Shown: positions 14,601-29,600 of the stretch, piece after piece | How the letters are laid out: every line of letters starts with the position of its first letter | Numbering within the stretch: position 1 is the first letter of the stretch | From: Acanthaster planci | Lineage: Eukaryota > Echinodermata > Asteroidea > Valvatida > Acanthasteridae | Length of the DNA: 64,000 nucleotides | Reading direction: 5' to 3' | Assembly: GCF_001949145.1 (NCBI RefSeq) | Contig: NW_019091386.1 | Span: 1,056,915 to 1,120,914, forward strand | The notes under the pieces: model-generated | Databases searched by the model: none | What the model saw: only the letters and a program-made list of their open reading frames with translations | Told to the model about the DNA's origin: nothing | Program-made: the position numbers and the translations under genes

Positions 14601-17600
14601 GGAGTTTTATTAGCCTATATGCAAAAAAAGAAAACCCAAAATTGTTGTTAGCTTTAATACCAATGAAGAAAATAAACTGCTGATGGGAAAAATAAGAGGC
14701 ACGATTTGCTGAATGTCACATGCACTTGTAGTGAAAGGTTTTGCAATCATGCATTTATTATCACCAAAAGCAATACATGTGTTTTGATCTAAATTTTAAC
14801 ACTATAGGTAGGTTCTATACTGATTTTTTCACTAGCCCACTGGGCAACCAAGGAACCAAGTCTAGCTGGCCCGGAGCATTTTTTGCTGGAATTTGTACGC
14901 CGGGCTAGTAGTATTTCGAGGCCTGTGTACACATGAACTACATGTAGCCCACTCGCATGTAAAATTATGCTTTCAAAATGCTCCCTTTTCAACATGATCA
15001 CGCTCCTGGCCTGAAGTTTTGACCGAATGTCCGGCAGATTTTTAAACATGAAAAAATTTCCATTACGTGAAACTTCCCTTAGTTAAAACCTCTGAATGCT
15101 ACTCCCCAATTTCATCCTGACTGGCTTGGCAATAAGTAATTACTGCACCCACTTCCCCCAAGGCCAGTGTGACCATTGCCTCAATCACGGCACACTGGCT
15201 GCGACCTGCTGACGGTGTAAAATAACGGAACTGTTCAAGGGCACAGGCGAAATTTGACTGTTTTTCATTTGATTTCCAAGGATAAATTGGGTCAATTTTA
15301 TGATTCAAAGTTGCTTACCCAATAACTTTTCACACTTCTCCCAATGCCGTACAATATAAGCAAGAATCCAGTCAGCAAACTCAAAGACAGTGCCATCACC
15401 ATCCACCTGTTCCCACTTCATTAACTTGTGCTCCGATAAGAAACACTGGAATGCAAACCGCTGGATCCAAAACCAGTGAGTCCCGAATGACAAACTCGGG
15501 TCTGCTCCAAATGGGTGATTCATGTAACGTCTCCTTTTTGAGCGATTTCCAAATATCAGTTTCGTGAAATCCTTGTGGAGATCTATACATGTTTAGAAAT
15601 TTCTTTTGGAGACCTACTCAACCCATTCTTCTGGGTCTCTACAAGGTGCCACATTATCTTTCCAGGTGTGTTATGGCACCTGCTAGCATACATTAGAACT
15701 TCATGTATGTACTGTGCTTGTATTATAATTGCTGATTTATTTTTATTAAATGTGTATTAATCTCACTGAATGATATTTTTGAGTTGAATTATAATTTTGT
15801 ATCTTACTTTATAATAGTATTTGTCAAGATTAGTGTGTATATCCTTTCGAATTACATCTAATTGTATTTTTATTTACTGTCACAGTCTTACACAATTCCG
15901 CTTTTGTGGCGAGAAGACTGATATAATAAACCATTTAATAATAAAATAATAATAAGTACATGTACAGTATGTGATATGCTGCTCATCTGAACAAATTCCA
16001 TGGAGACATGACACGGCCAGTTCAAAGTTTTGTCATAAACTGAGTCCTGCCGACATCACTTCTGTCGGATGAGCCCTCGATCAACGTCTGTGGTACAGCG
16101 CAGTCACACTGCGAAACACATTAGCCGGCTTGGGTATCCTCACTACGCCCCAATGAAGCCATGTTCAAAGATTGAATGACTAATTCAAATTGACTATCCG
16201 TATCTGTGTGTAGCACATAACCCCTGGCTGGCTTTTGCTGGAGTTTTTTCATTATCAAGCGCGGAGCCGAAACAAAGCTTGGTATTACTGGCACATGAAT
16301 TAAAAAGGCGGTACAAATCACTGGCTGGGCTTGTACATGTACATGTACGTGGATGCTTCAAGTGAAGTATCCATCAAATGTACTTGTGGGTAATCCTATC
16401 CCCATATACGTGTGAGTGCACTTTCCTCTTCCCCCCACCGTCTCCACTTCTTGAAATGTATTAAAACTACATCTGCTGACGGGGGACTTGATTAAATTGC
16501 AAACACCGACTTCTCCGAGAGAAGTCACTGCACCCTCGGACTTGGATAAATTCCCCGTCAAACGGGGCTGGAAAAGGCAGCCGCATTTGCAATCCCGCCA
16601 AAAAATGCCTCCCTGAAATACTGTTCCGGTTTTGTTTTTTTCAAACAGCCTGTCAGGCACCCAGACGCCATCACAGCAAATCTGGGAAAGACGCCGACAG
16701 TAGTGGCTTTAGAGAAACAAAGTATCCGCTTCGTCTGCTTGGTGAACCTTGATTAGGAAAAAATGTGGAAATATGCGCAAAAGGCAAAAGTACTTTGTTG
16801 GTCTGGTTTCCACTGACGCATGTGCACCACCAGCTGTTTCTTTTTTTTTTTAATTCTAAATAGCAAAATATCCAGGCCCTGATGAGGATGTGACCTGATC
16901 TTGTGAAATGCGCCAGCGACTCCTTCTGTGAAATTCATCACGGTTGCATCTCAGGAACTTGGTCAGGGGGGGGGGATGTATTCCTTGAAGCGCCAATTAT
17001 GTTTCCCATGACAAATGAACGATGAGCAGCGATTGCAATCCTGCGGCCGCATCAATCAAAGTGTTGAAAGTGAGACCCCCCCCTTTTTTTGTTCTCTTCC
17101 CAAACAAGTGAAGTTAGGGTACATTTTGTTGATGAGTTGGCCAGATAGCCGATCCAACTTTCTGACTGAAATTGACAGCTGGGATTTTGCAATGGGGCTA
17201 ACTGCAGATTGCTTTTTTCAAGATTAAAAAAAAGCCTTTTTTCTTCAAGCTCCTCACGCACTTACCAGTTTCACACTGCTTCTCTCTTTTTGGGGGGAGG
17301 GGACACATTCACAGGTGCATGTACATGTACAAGTACACGGTACATGTGATTCTCTTTGATAGGACATTAAGCTTTTCATGGCTTATCAAACATGCAGACG
17401 TGTACACACCTCTCATAAAGAAGCAATTTTAAATAATGCATAACTCTAAACATTGTGAACAGCAAAAGATGAAACAACATAAATGTCTGACAAAACAGCA
17501 GTCTCTACTGATGAAAATTTAATGTGCGCCCCAAATTTTTTGAATACGTAAGAGATGACACCATCGAGCTCCACTCATCACCAGATACAAACGGGCAGTA

Positions 17601-20600
17601 TAAATATTCCGAGCTCATTGTTTTTATCATCTGACCCTTCTGCCTGCCCTTTCCTTCTCTCCACCCCTAACCCCCTGAAACGGGCCACAAACAGCAATCA
17701 GCAATCATGTTATGTGGGCTGGGCACTGCTGACTGCCGAGCGAGCCTCTGACATGTCTGACAGCCAAAAAAAAAAATAAAACCATTAATGTCCTCTCCAA
17801 AGCTGGCCAGAGTACTTCCAGATAATCGTTTCTGGGAATTCCAGTCCAGCGCACCGTCACTTTCGCAAACACTGTTGCCAGTCCGTTGTTAGACACTCAA
17901 GGTCTCAAACAACATCCAGTCAGCGGATAAACATGGAATTCAGGATGACTCTGCAATAAGTGACTTCTTACTTTCACCTTAAAAACTGTGAAACCCGCAG
18001 TCATGTCAGCATGCAGCAAGTTGATACAAGTATGTAATTTCTTCGGCGGCGGGAAGTGGGGAGAGGATCGCTAAAGTACATTAAGACAGACCTCTGATTC
18101 AGTCAAATTACGTTTGAAAATCAGGAGCCACCGGGGACGAATTGCAGCATTTCCACTGCTGCAGCAGCTTAAATGGCCAACCGTTATACTGCATTGCTGA
18201 GATAAATAAATATGTGTACCATCATTTCAGCATCTGTTGTCATTCACCTTGAAATGAGAAGCTCACTCAAACCTTATCTTGGACACAGAGTGTGAAATCT
18301 CATCATTAGACTCTGGGTTTGGAGACTGGTGACATCACTAAATTTCATGTTTCTCAAGTGGAAATCCAAGGTTTCTGAGATACTGTACATGTAGACATTC
18401 CATGTTTCTGAGACAGAAACTCAGGTTTTTGAGATAGGAACGAGGTTTCAGAGATAAGAACCCAGGTTTCTGAGAGAGACTCCCATGTTCTAGAACCGGT
18501 AGCACGGTTACGATCTTCCCCTTCTCTCCTGCAGCTTAAGAAGGATCTGAAGACTCATCTCTTCAATGCAGCATTTAATGAATTTCTTTGTACTAGCGCC
18601 TTGAGCACCTTGGTGGATCTTTGCACTCTATAAATCTAAATCAAAATCATCATCATCATCAGTTTACAATTAATTTCATGTGGTGCCTTTCATACAGTAT
18701 GTTGTCCATTTAAACAATGACCACTTCAGTAACACTGCTACAGTTCATGTACCTGTACATGTATGTACATGTACGTACATGTATGCTGCCACAGTTCCAT
18801 TCCCAGCCTATTCTTCACACTAAACTACAATGACATCAATGAGTGAAGCACATTAACAGCCAGTACAACTCAAACTTGGTTTCTGCCAGTCGATGGATCC
18901 ACTTCCGCACAAAGGTACAAAAACATCCATTATCTCACAAAAACAAGGGGACCCGGCACGCAAGGAAACAGTTTACCCGAGACCATTCTTAGCGGGGGGG
19001 GGACAACTTTAATGAGTCTGCCCATGCGTCACTCCACAAAGAACCGTGGTAACCGCTAAGTAGGGAGAGGAGGGGAAGCCAAGTCCACACTCTCATGTGG
19101 GTTATTGCCCCAGCTCTACTCATTTCACACCGCTGTTACATTCCTTACCAGTCATTTGACATGCTCAAAAAAGTGCAAAGAGATTATCGGCACATTTAAA
19201 TTCCATCCACAGCTGGCTACGGGCCGCCCCGAGATTATTCCTGGCATTAACGACAATTTGCTTTTTTTTTCTTTTTCTGTTTAGTTCGTGTTTTGAATTA
19301 AGCCCTGGTGACGCCAGATTACACCAAATTGCATGGGAAGTAAAGCAAACAGAAGCTCAGACTGGATAGGCAGCAGCATTTAATTTGCGAGCCGCATTGA
19401 CTCCCATCTCAGCGAGCACTCCTACCCGATACACTCTCACTGCTCTGCGTGCAGTGGTAGTGCCCATGCACTCCAACAACGGAGCTTAATTATTTCATAC
19501 TTTGAACAGTAGAGTAAGTGGGCGCTTTCCGTGAAAAAATGACCTACGATTGAGAACAAAGGCACACACACGGATCAGCTTAAGATAAAAATCACAACAA
19601 AGTTATCCCCAGGTTTGCAGGAAAACTAAACGATTGAACTTTTTTGTGCATGTGGGGCGGTTGCAGTGGCTTACTTCTTTTTTATTCATCTGCAGAGTGA
19701 CAACAGTTTAATGTATTCCCTGAAAAGATTCCAAACTTCCTCAGATTTCTGAGTATTCTTATACATGTGGCTGAACAAACAGATTTCCAGATTGCCACAA
19801 AAATCACTTACATGTATAACACACATGAACATAGCCCATCCATCATTACTATGGAACTTTTCTGAGAGGTCAAAAACTTGGTTTTGGTGTAATTGATTGG
19901 CTTTAAATTGGACTCTATAAATGCATACAGTCCTCAGTCGTCTCAACAGCTCGCCTCTCCCCACCCCACGAAAATTCTTGGAACCACAACCGATGGACTG
20001 CTTCAGCATAGCAGATGAAACATGGCATTCAACAAACCTCTGCATTTTTGTGATTGGATTTACACCACAGGTACACTTCAAAGTAAAAACGGCTGCTCCC
20101 AGCTTAACCTGAACATGCAGAGGACTGAGCGACCTACACATTTCACTTCAGCAACACCGGCCAAAAAAACAGCTGGTTGCTCGTGAAAAGGCACCTCACG
20201 ACGGTCCGGCTTTCTTTTTTTCTTTTCAGAGTGCCTTCTAGGGTCACAAGGAAGCTACAGAGTATGTCTTCCCCCTTGATTTGGTGGTGTTGCAGCATCT
20301 CCTCTCAGAGTTTTTGGCCGGGGGGAGACTGAGAGATCATCCTAATACCAGGCGAGCATGCGGAAGAATCCCAATCAGGCCGCAAATGTGCCTTCATCTC
20401 TCAAGCCGTGTGCACTCTTGCTGTCCCTTTCTTTGCCCCACCCCCCTCTCTCTCTCTGTCTGTAGCTGGCTGTTTTTCCCAAAGCATACGCCAAAACAGA
20501 GTATTCATTCTCGATCCGGCGGGACACAGAGGATATTCCTCTGGAGAAGATTACTTGATCTGTCAATGAAGCTAAGCTTTTTAAAGTTTCCTCTAAACAC

Positions 20601-23600
20601 AACAATTTCTTCATTCTGAGCCATACTGCAGGCATTTACACAATTTGTCAATGGCCTGTCTCCTTGTTATTGTAAAGAGCCTTGCATCAACATTAACAGC
20701 GTGCTCAGAATTGTACTTCACTAATTTTCTTTTCGAGCACACCTCAGCTGTGTTCACAGCGCACTCACTTCAGAGGACGGCAGAACCCACGCAGGAGAGG
20801 CACTTTCTGGGAAGGCTGACATGGAGATTTACATTGTATATTTCATACATGGAAACATCAAGTGTTGTCCTGCACCCTTCGGTGCATACAGTGTACTTTG
20901 TTAGAGACTCGTGACAATTGCAAGCATCAATCACAACAGGGTACATACATGTACATGTGATATCGTTATAGTGTGGCCTATCTGACTTTCCTACCAACCT
21001 GCTGCAGCTTTTAATCCATCAAAGCCACGCGGCATGCGCATTTTAAGGGTCACTCAGGATCCTTGAAAACAAACTGAAACATGAAATTTTTTCTTTTTCT
21101 TGGAGGAGAAACCTCTTAAAAAATACTTGGCACGAGGAGAAGAGCGAGGGAATAGAGAAAATGTAATCAACGGCCACTCGTGTTACTATAAAGAGATTCA
21201 TCAAGACTGCGGAAATGGCATCACACTGCATGCATGTACAGCCTCACGAGCATTCACTCTTTACATTGTACATGCGTGTGTGCAGGTACCCAAACTTGTT
21301 CTGTATAGTTGCGAGAGCAATACAACTGTTGGAAAATCAACATTTTGAGTACCAAAAACATTATGGGGACACCATTTGGCCATGGTCTTGACTTTCTAAA
21401 CAAAAATGACAACCCCCCCCCAAAAAGCGTGGTAACGACTTGGACCAAACTAATTCCCGCTTCAGTCCAATCGAAGTGTATTCCAGAATTTGGCCTTGCT
21501 CTGTGTTTGTGCCAGACATGCAGTGCGTGCGCATGCATGAATCCACTTATCGAGAGCCTCCCCAAATTTGATGGACTTGGAATTTTCTCCTCCAATCTGT
21601 CGCCAAGGCCAGCCTGCTCGCGGCTGCGGAATTTGGCAATTTTCGCTACAATCTGTCCGGCCGGGATGTGAGCACTAGCGGGCAGCTATTAAAAAAAAGA
21701 AAGTCATAAATTCTATGCATGTATTCCGAAGTTCGATGGCACAAAATGAAATAGTTATGGCCATGCAGACTGTAGGTTTGAAATGGGGGGGGATAGGGGT
21801 GAAGGTGCAGACCAGGACAAGACAGGTAAAATGCGTGAATCGATGGCTTCACTGAACATGGGCCAGCTGAGCCCACAGGCAACCACTGATGAGCACATTT
21901 CTGTTGACCAGTGTGTATCCCTGTGCATCAGAGGACAGCATTCTGATCGCCTAGTGCAACTCGTCTGACATAACAAACGTGATGGCGCATCCCCAAGACA
22001 CTTGGGGAGCAATTTGGGATTATTTACTTTGCATTGTATTTTTTTTTACTACTGGCAGGGTTTGTTTTTATTTCTGTTCTCCAGCAGAGAAATGATCATC
22101 ATCCTCACTTGAACAAATTAGTATTAGTCAAACATGAACTAGACAGGTGTACCACAATCATAACGATTATACGATGCTCTTCTGCATCACTGCATGTGAT
22201 GTTAAAAGGATCTTGGGGGGGGGTTGGGCCATAAAATATACTTTCCAGTTTATTTAATATATATATTAAGAGGCACTATTTAATGAGGGCTTCTCATTCG
22301 ATCAAAATAAAATACATGTAGGATAACCACGTGAATAATGTTCATGCACTTAATGTATGAAATACATGTACATTTTACTTAAAAAAAGTTACATATTTAA
22401 ATTTGGACAAGTACGAATACATATGCGTACATGTACTTATATATTCCAATTTAACCTTCCTATGCAAAGATCCATTGTTGACAAAGTTGTCCTAACAGTC
22501 AAAATCAGTCAAATGCCCTCTATGTGTCTGTGTACTGCATGGCGTTATCAAGTGGACGGAATTTTTGACTTGTCTGTGGATGTTATAGCAAATGGAGTGT
22601 TCACTTAAACTGCTAAACTGCAGACAAATTTAATGGGTGAAGCAGTACTCACTAGCATACTTGCTAAACATGTAGAGTCACGTTCAAATCACGTCAGTTG
22701 TGTTTACAACACAATGACGAGCCACATCTTTTCAAATTAGCGCTCAAGTTGGCCGGGGGGAGAGGAGAAGGCTTGTGCAATCACCGCTTTTAGCCGTCGA
22801 TACTTTTCTTGATTACATACGACCACTTATAGTTTGCCTGCATCTTCGGAGCACATTAATTTTTGTCTCTTACATTCTCACGGCACACACTCTTGCTGGG
22901 AAATTAAATTCCAAACACGGCAGCAGGAAATGCAAAAGGGAAGGGAGGGGGGGTTGGAGGCACCGGGGGGTGGGGAATGTCCGGTATTGATACAGGCGAT
23001 ATCAATGGCAAGGTAAATAATGTCGTGGGCTGCATTAACGACCGGCAATCCGGCAAAGAGGGGATGCCTTGAAAATGGGAGAGCACATTGTGAAGACGGT
23101 CGTCAGCGGACGAAGATGATGGCAAGGTAATGGACGGTGGTGATATAAATAAGTGGATGTGTGCATGCCGAGTTTGCTCGTTTGCATGCTTATGCCTTCT
23201 TTAGCGTCAGCAGAGTCGTTCCCGGAAAAGGACAGATCATGCAAATGACAATGGAAATGGCAAAGTTTGACAACCACGGCGGCTTCTCAAATGCGCTTCA
23301 AGTGGCTGGTATGTGCGCCCGCTCCTCTCTGTAACAGAGCTTGAAGCAGCCCCAAGGTATCGCATGAACGGTGTAGATTTCTAGTTAGTTACATGTAACT
23401 ATTTTAAAGGGATCACGAGTGGACGAGTAGTAGGATTTCAGCTTCCATTCAATATCCACATCACTCAGATTTTATCCAGAAATACTTCAAGCACGGAAAA
23501 AAAAAACACTCCAAAGTATTAAGTTTCTGATTCGAGTGATGTTTTCATTAGGCCGCTAAAAAGGATGTTTATGTACGTACAATAGTTTCTGAACCTTGAC

Positions 23601-26600
23601 AACCATTGGAGACACTGAGAGATATTCTGCATGTTTATTAATCTCAGCGGTATCAAGCAATACAGTGAAAAAAGGCTTTCGTGGCTAGTAAAAGGCTTTT
23701 GACAAATTGTGTTCCACTTTCAAATACAATCGAACAAAAGTAGTCATTTTTGCAAAAGTGACTGAATGGGCTTATGAGGATCCAAGCCACTGTTATCTGC
23801 CTGTGTTTTTTTACGAACTGCAGCCTACACTGTAAATTCATCATTACATGTAAAATACGAAAGCATTTCTGTAATTCACTCACACAGAGTGTACTGGCTT
23901 TGAGAGTTTGGTGACTGATAACTGAGTAGCAGCAACAAGGTGGCTGTAGTCCAGGACCCAAACCAGCAAGTGTGCTGCCAAGGTTTCCAAGAACACCCGG
24001 AACGGGAGTTTGAACTTTTCATCCCAAGCAGACGAGAACAATCAATCTCTCTGACCTGATCCAGTGGGGACCATCACCGACAACGAGGCGCCCGAGTGAT
24101 AGTATCACAATATCTACAGAATTTGCCCGTTTCCCGTTGGTGATTCTGCCCAAACAAACCAAGAGGCAGCCACATCAAACGTGCAGTAACTTTGCTGATT
24201 AATATCGCTACCAATCAACAAGTTCTGTATTCAGCCGTGATTTACCGATAAAAGATGAACACCTTGTTTTCGTGCATGATGGCATCTCTGGAGACGGAAC
24301 AAACTGCACTCTGCTATTGTTCGGCCAAGGCAGGGCCACTTTAATCCCCAAGCCATGAACGCAGACATATCAAGTGCAAGAAGGCGAGCCTCTCTGGGTA
24401 AATGCTCACATTGTAGAGGTGTGCCGTAGACAGTAAACATCCTCATCTATATGCACCTGGTCAATGCACTCGCTGCATGCAGCTTCAGTTCAATGCTGAT
24501 GAAGGTTGGTTTCTCTCAGGATTTGGTTACGAGGACAAAAAAGTGTAACCCCCACTGAAATAACTTCACGAGCCTTCAACAGAACCCAGTAGTACAATTC
24601 CGATGGCAAACTGCTTTTTTTCAGGTCCGTTTTTAACCAGTTTTTATCTACTGTACATGTAATTATTTTTAACCAGTTTTTATCTACTGTACATGTAATT
24701 ATTTTTTGCGACATATATTCAGGTAGTTTTACCTCATAAGTGCTTTCCATTCCTGTCTTTTAAAGTAATGTTCGTTGTACAGTAACTCTTTGTATTAATG
24801 CGTGTTTGATCATTGTTACGGAAAGAAATATACCTTTTTTATCAGTATTTCTTATTTTGGCTCAGAATAACTCAAAACACTCAAATGGGATGACCTCAAG
24901 GAGTTGTTTTACTTTCTCTTTGGCATTTTTTTTCACCAAAATATATGAAATTTACTTTTTAAATCAAATGAAAATTGGAGTAAAAATACTGAATTCTTTT
25001 GGAAGTGCTCTTGGTACTGGCAAACGGAAAGCATGTTTATCTCGCATTTGGCAAGAAATGAAGCCAGAAAACAGCATGCAGGGCATCAATCTTAGGCCAA
25101 GTTTTTGTGATTCAATTGAACTCTTCACACTTCCACGGCTACGTGGGAACTGTGCTTCCAATAAAAACCAGATAAAATCCGTTCACGGTGTACATCTCGA
25201 ATCTCTGTGCAATGAATGTCTGTGTTTGGATATGTACCGCTACAGTGTACATGTACAGTACATGTATATTCATTGCAGTTCAACTCTGATTTGTTGGTCT
25301 GCCTGGAGGACGTAGCAATGTGATGATGGTTCACGGCGGCATTGGGTAGAATCGGGCATTGTGGACTGCAGCTTGTTTTTGAAGTCTGGTACTACTCCTT
25401 CTTCTAGACTCCCTAGGTGAGGCAGAGATGGCCAACGACCTCGCTCTCTTTATGGAATACAAGTACATGTTTCTGGGCAGAGGCCCTGAGGCAAAGCCAT
25501 GCCGATGATATCAGGCAAAGTACCGTAGACCCCTATCCAGTGCCGGGCAAAAGGGATGGGGTTAAGAAAGGGTTAACAATGAAGAAAATTTGCTAGAAGG
25601 AATAACAGTTTCTTGGTAAGATCGCGTCCTCACTATTGAAGATCACTGGGCGATGATGAAGCGGAGTTTAAGTGCACCCAATTAGCATCTGTCGGCTCGG
25701 CATGGGGCAACTATCAGCAGTAATTCTAATGGGTTATTCCGACTGGATAAAAGGGATCATAAACAATATTATACATGGCTATAGCTGGACAAATTCATCT
25801 TACACATGTAAGCTGTGTGAATCTCCCCCCCCCCGACTGCAGTCATGCTGGAACTGTACCGGTATTTCTCATTAAAAATCACGGTGAAACTGCAGCAATG
25901 CCGGGCTTTGCCTCTGGCGCGCGAGCCAGGCTCTAGCCGTCGAGATTACACCTTCAAACGTTGCCGACGACCCCCCCCCCCCGCATTTAAAGCCAGCCGG
26001 CCAGCATGCAGTTACACAACTTGCAGAAGTTGGGTTCAACGTTCGCAGGCTCATGGCTGCTGCCATCTGATCTGCGCGCAGCAATTAGCACGAATGCATG
26101 ACTAACAGGAGGAAGAAATTGATTCTTTCTCTGATATTCTGAGTTTGACGGATGGCGCTCTCAAGGTCACAATGGGACTGCATGAACAGGTTTGGGTTTC
26201 CGCAACAGCTTGCGGTCATGACATTTAACACTACAACACAAATACTGCCACCGGCTGTCAACAATCAACATGAACAGATCAGGTTCACAGGGCTTCAGTG
26301 CGGTTTATATCACAACACTGAAGTTTAAAAATGCAAAGCCTTTGATACTAAACACCTAAAAGGTGCAATTATCACACTTGAAAAGTTCTAACAGTAAACA
26401 AGATCTCTAACCCAGACAAAACTTCCCACAAGAGGCCTTTGGAGTTTTCATAATTTAGGCAGTAGAAAGATGTTTTTTTTATTATCCAGGTGTGTTTGCA
26501 ATTAACAAATCATTTATTTATTAACATTATCATCAATTAGCAGTTGGCTTAAACAAGGGACACTGATTTTGTCTTTGGTAATTTCTTCTTAAAAGCCATA

Positions 26601-29600
26601 TTTTCTTTAGCAAGTCATGATGTCAACAGAGCAATCCATCAAACGGGCAGAGTAAAAGAAACTTCTTGACCGTTGAACAGATACATGTGTATCAAAGGTA
26701 GAACTCAAATAAGCTAAAGGTCCTCTTATTGATTGTGGGTGGAAATAGAAAGCTTTTAAGATTGCAGAGATAAAATAGACATGGCTGACCAATGTGCAAG
26801 CCAATTCAATGCACGCCGAGTAAACCCCACTGCGGTAATGGATGTACCCGTGAGGGCAAGATCCGTAGAAAAAATTTCACGATTCAAAATGATCGAGCCG
26901 TGGGAAGGGAAGGGGTGTCAATGAACTGGTCTGATTTATGTCCTTACATTTTGCTCTGTCGACAGCTGAGACAACACAACGGCCACAGCAGATTTGAGGA
27001 AAACTTTTGTGGGAAATGATGCTTTCGGGACAAAAAGGTCGATCGCAATCCTCATGCTGATTACTGATTAAAGAACTGATCACTCGATAATGGCCGGGCG
27101 CAAACAAGAGATCTCGCAGCAGGAGACAAGACTTTTTTTCCACTCCCTGTTTGCAGCAAATATTCATGGCTAGGCCGTGCCCTGAAGGCAACAGATTTTG
27201 TTGAGATAGAGTTTGAAGATGTTTCATATTACAGCCTTCACTAACTGAAATGCATTTATGCATGACTGGCCTATCTTCCTTGTGATAATTGCTGCGACAA
27301 GAGCAAGTGCTTGTGGAAATGCTGTCCATGGGTGAATGAATGTGCAAATGTAAGCGCAACCTTTTTCAAGGTGGGGTGAATCACCACCAGTTCAGGATTT
27401 CAACTTTTACACGACGACGGATCACATCTCTGGCACATGTACATGTACATGTACACTGTATCTACCACAACGCTATACCTACAAGGTCAAATGTTTAACA
27501 ACTGGAGAGCCCTTTAGATGCAAATTTACAGATAATAATGAAATGCCCAAGTTTCTAGTCCATCAGGCTTCAGTTCAGTGCCGAGCGAAGTGGGAGGTCT
27601 TCAGCAGACGAAAAGTAGGGTTTGAACTTAAGAAAGTTAACAATTGTAGGCCTGTCGGTGTATGTGGATTTTATGTTCTTTTCCCCTTCAATTTCCCCCC
27701 CCCAAAAAAAAACTCCTCAGAAGGCAATAAGCAATATTTCAAAACAACATTCTGCACTCTCAGCTTGACGGGTATTCCTGTTGACAGATGTCCCTAAAGA
27801 GCCTGCTCAGTGTCGACGAGGGAAGATGTGCAATTTTACCCCAAGATCTGCAGCTTAAGATCGTACAACTGGCACTTTCTTACCAAAAAGCCAGCGTTAC
27901 ACAAATGGCAATTACAAGAAATAAACCGCTCATGAGGTTGCATCACTATATGTAGCTGTTTCTTCAAAATCACACCAACTTACATCAGACAAATTCCTAT
28001 CCTACCCAAGCTAGCTCGTCAATATTGCCAACTTTCAAATCTAATGAACTTAATGGAGGGCATGATCTACTGTCATGCAGTTTGCCCATCACTGACACCC
28101 CTTAGGGGAAAATACAAAACCAAAGAAGATATTACTCGTGGTTTCACTTCAATGGTTTATCTTGAGGTTAGGAAGGTTTAACAGGTCTGCAGGGTACCTC
28201 TGAATAAAACCTCAAGTTACCCTTGGTTGAATTGTGCTTTCTCGCCTTCCCGAAATAACCCCCAAATGCTGTAGCACGACGTACCTGATCGAGTTCTTTC
28301 TTCTGGCGCAGGCGCTCAGCGTCCGCCTCCGAGATGATCTTGAGGAGTTTGCGTTCCTCTGCCTCCTGGGCCTCGATGTAGGCCTTGCTCTCGGCCGCTT
28401 GCTGCTTCATCCGCTGCAGCTCCCCCTTCAGGGCTTCCTTCTCCTTCTCCACCCTAGAGAGAGACGAGGAATAGGGGTGTAAAACCGGATCGATAGGAGA
28501 GAGCCAATCTCAGAGAGCCAAATATTCATCTAGTCGTATACAGTTCAAATGCATAAGCTGGTCGTTCGTGCAAACTTATCTAAAGCTCAAAGTCAAGTCA
28601 AGTAAATTCTGTTTGAAACTGCATGAAATTGTGGAACAAATCTGGAAGGCGCATGATTACATGTTATTTTGTTTTGCTCTGTCTGACCTTTTTGTAATAT
28701 TTTTTATTTTCTTACTTTTAATTTTCCTGTATTTTAATGAGTGTTTTTCTGGCTTTGCAAATTTATTGTTTTAACTTATCTTGTTTTTGATGTACAGTTT
28801 TTAGTGATTTCATATGTATTTATATACACGTGATTTAGTAAGAATGTTAAATTGTACTGCACTGTCGAACAGCATGTTGCTGAAGCTGGCGCATTAAAAA
28901 TTCATTATTATTATTATTATTATTATATATAGTGCTTTAAAGCCACTTATAGTGCTCAAAGGTCACAAGGCCAATTTTGGCGGTCAGTGTAAAGCCTGGT
29001 TTCCATATCGACGTAAGAAATGCAGAGCAAAATGCAATCAAGATGCAAACTGCAAAGCGAAGATATGGGAACATGCCAAACTGTTGTATCGCTGACAACG
29101 CAGACAAAAGCAAACCAGCCCACGAACGATCGGCAAAGTTGAGCCAGGTTCAACTTTGCCGGCTGTCTGCACCGAGTAGCCGTGGTATCCAAATACAAAC
29201 ATGCATACTGGCATGACCGGGCAAGCAACGATGTCCCTCTCCCTTAGTTCCACAAATTTTGCCCATTTTTCCCATATTGCTTAAATATTGCACCCCAGTG
29301 ATCAACTGAACAGCGGACCATCAATGCAATGCATGAAACTGGAGCAGAGGTTTGGCATCATGAGGCAGTGCAGTCCATCTAAAAGCACATTTTCTGCAAA
29401 AAATCAGAGTTTCGGATGCCATTTTTGGGTGGAATGACGTCATGCACTGTTTCTTCCATTTGTGTCTGCGTCTTCACGTCTTGCATTCCGTCTGCATTAC
29501 AAACAACCATATGGAAACCAGGCTTAAGTGAGTTTGCAGCCTCTATCTTAACAGGTACCCATATATACATCTTGGTGATGAGAAGCAAGTAGGGGTAGAT

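Larger units (their letters stand above)
8668..28284. other. 19.6-kb CFAP58 intron 11
   Basis: The intron separates two CFAP58 exons that join in phase 0. Contents I can support: family A MITE (8761-8987), long hairpin (9235-9425), piggyBac-like MITE (9734-10053), SINE (about 10506-10640), LINE reverse-transcriptase remnant (12359-13865) with AT-rich 3' tail, a possible hAT-like element (about 14529-14930), LINE 3' tails (about 15760-15960 and 18530-18660), a minisatellite (18345-18480), ACATGTAC simple repeats (for example 16333, 18749, 27437) and a 36-bp direct repeat (24630-24705). The longer open frames here have no recognisable domain, no coding-like composition and no splice support. 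I see no nested gene. Confidence 0.8.

Noticed and set aside
19686-20141. 151-codon minus-strand open frame
   Set aside because: No similarity to CFAP58 or any family I know, and it lies in the large repeat-rich intron.
24806-25315. 169-codon plus-strand open frame
   Set aside because: AT-rich intronic sequence, no recognisable domain, no splice partners, composition like the surrounding intron.
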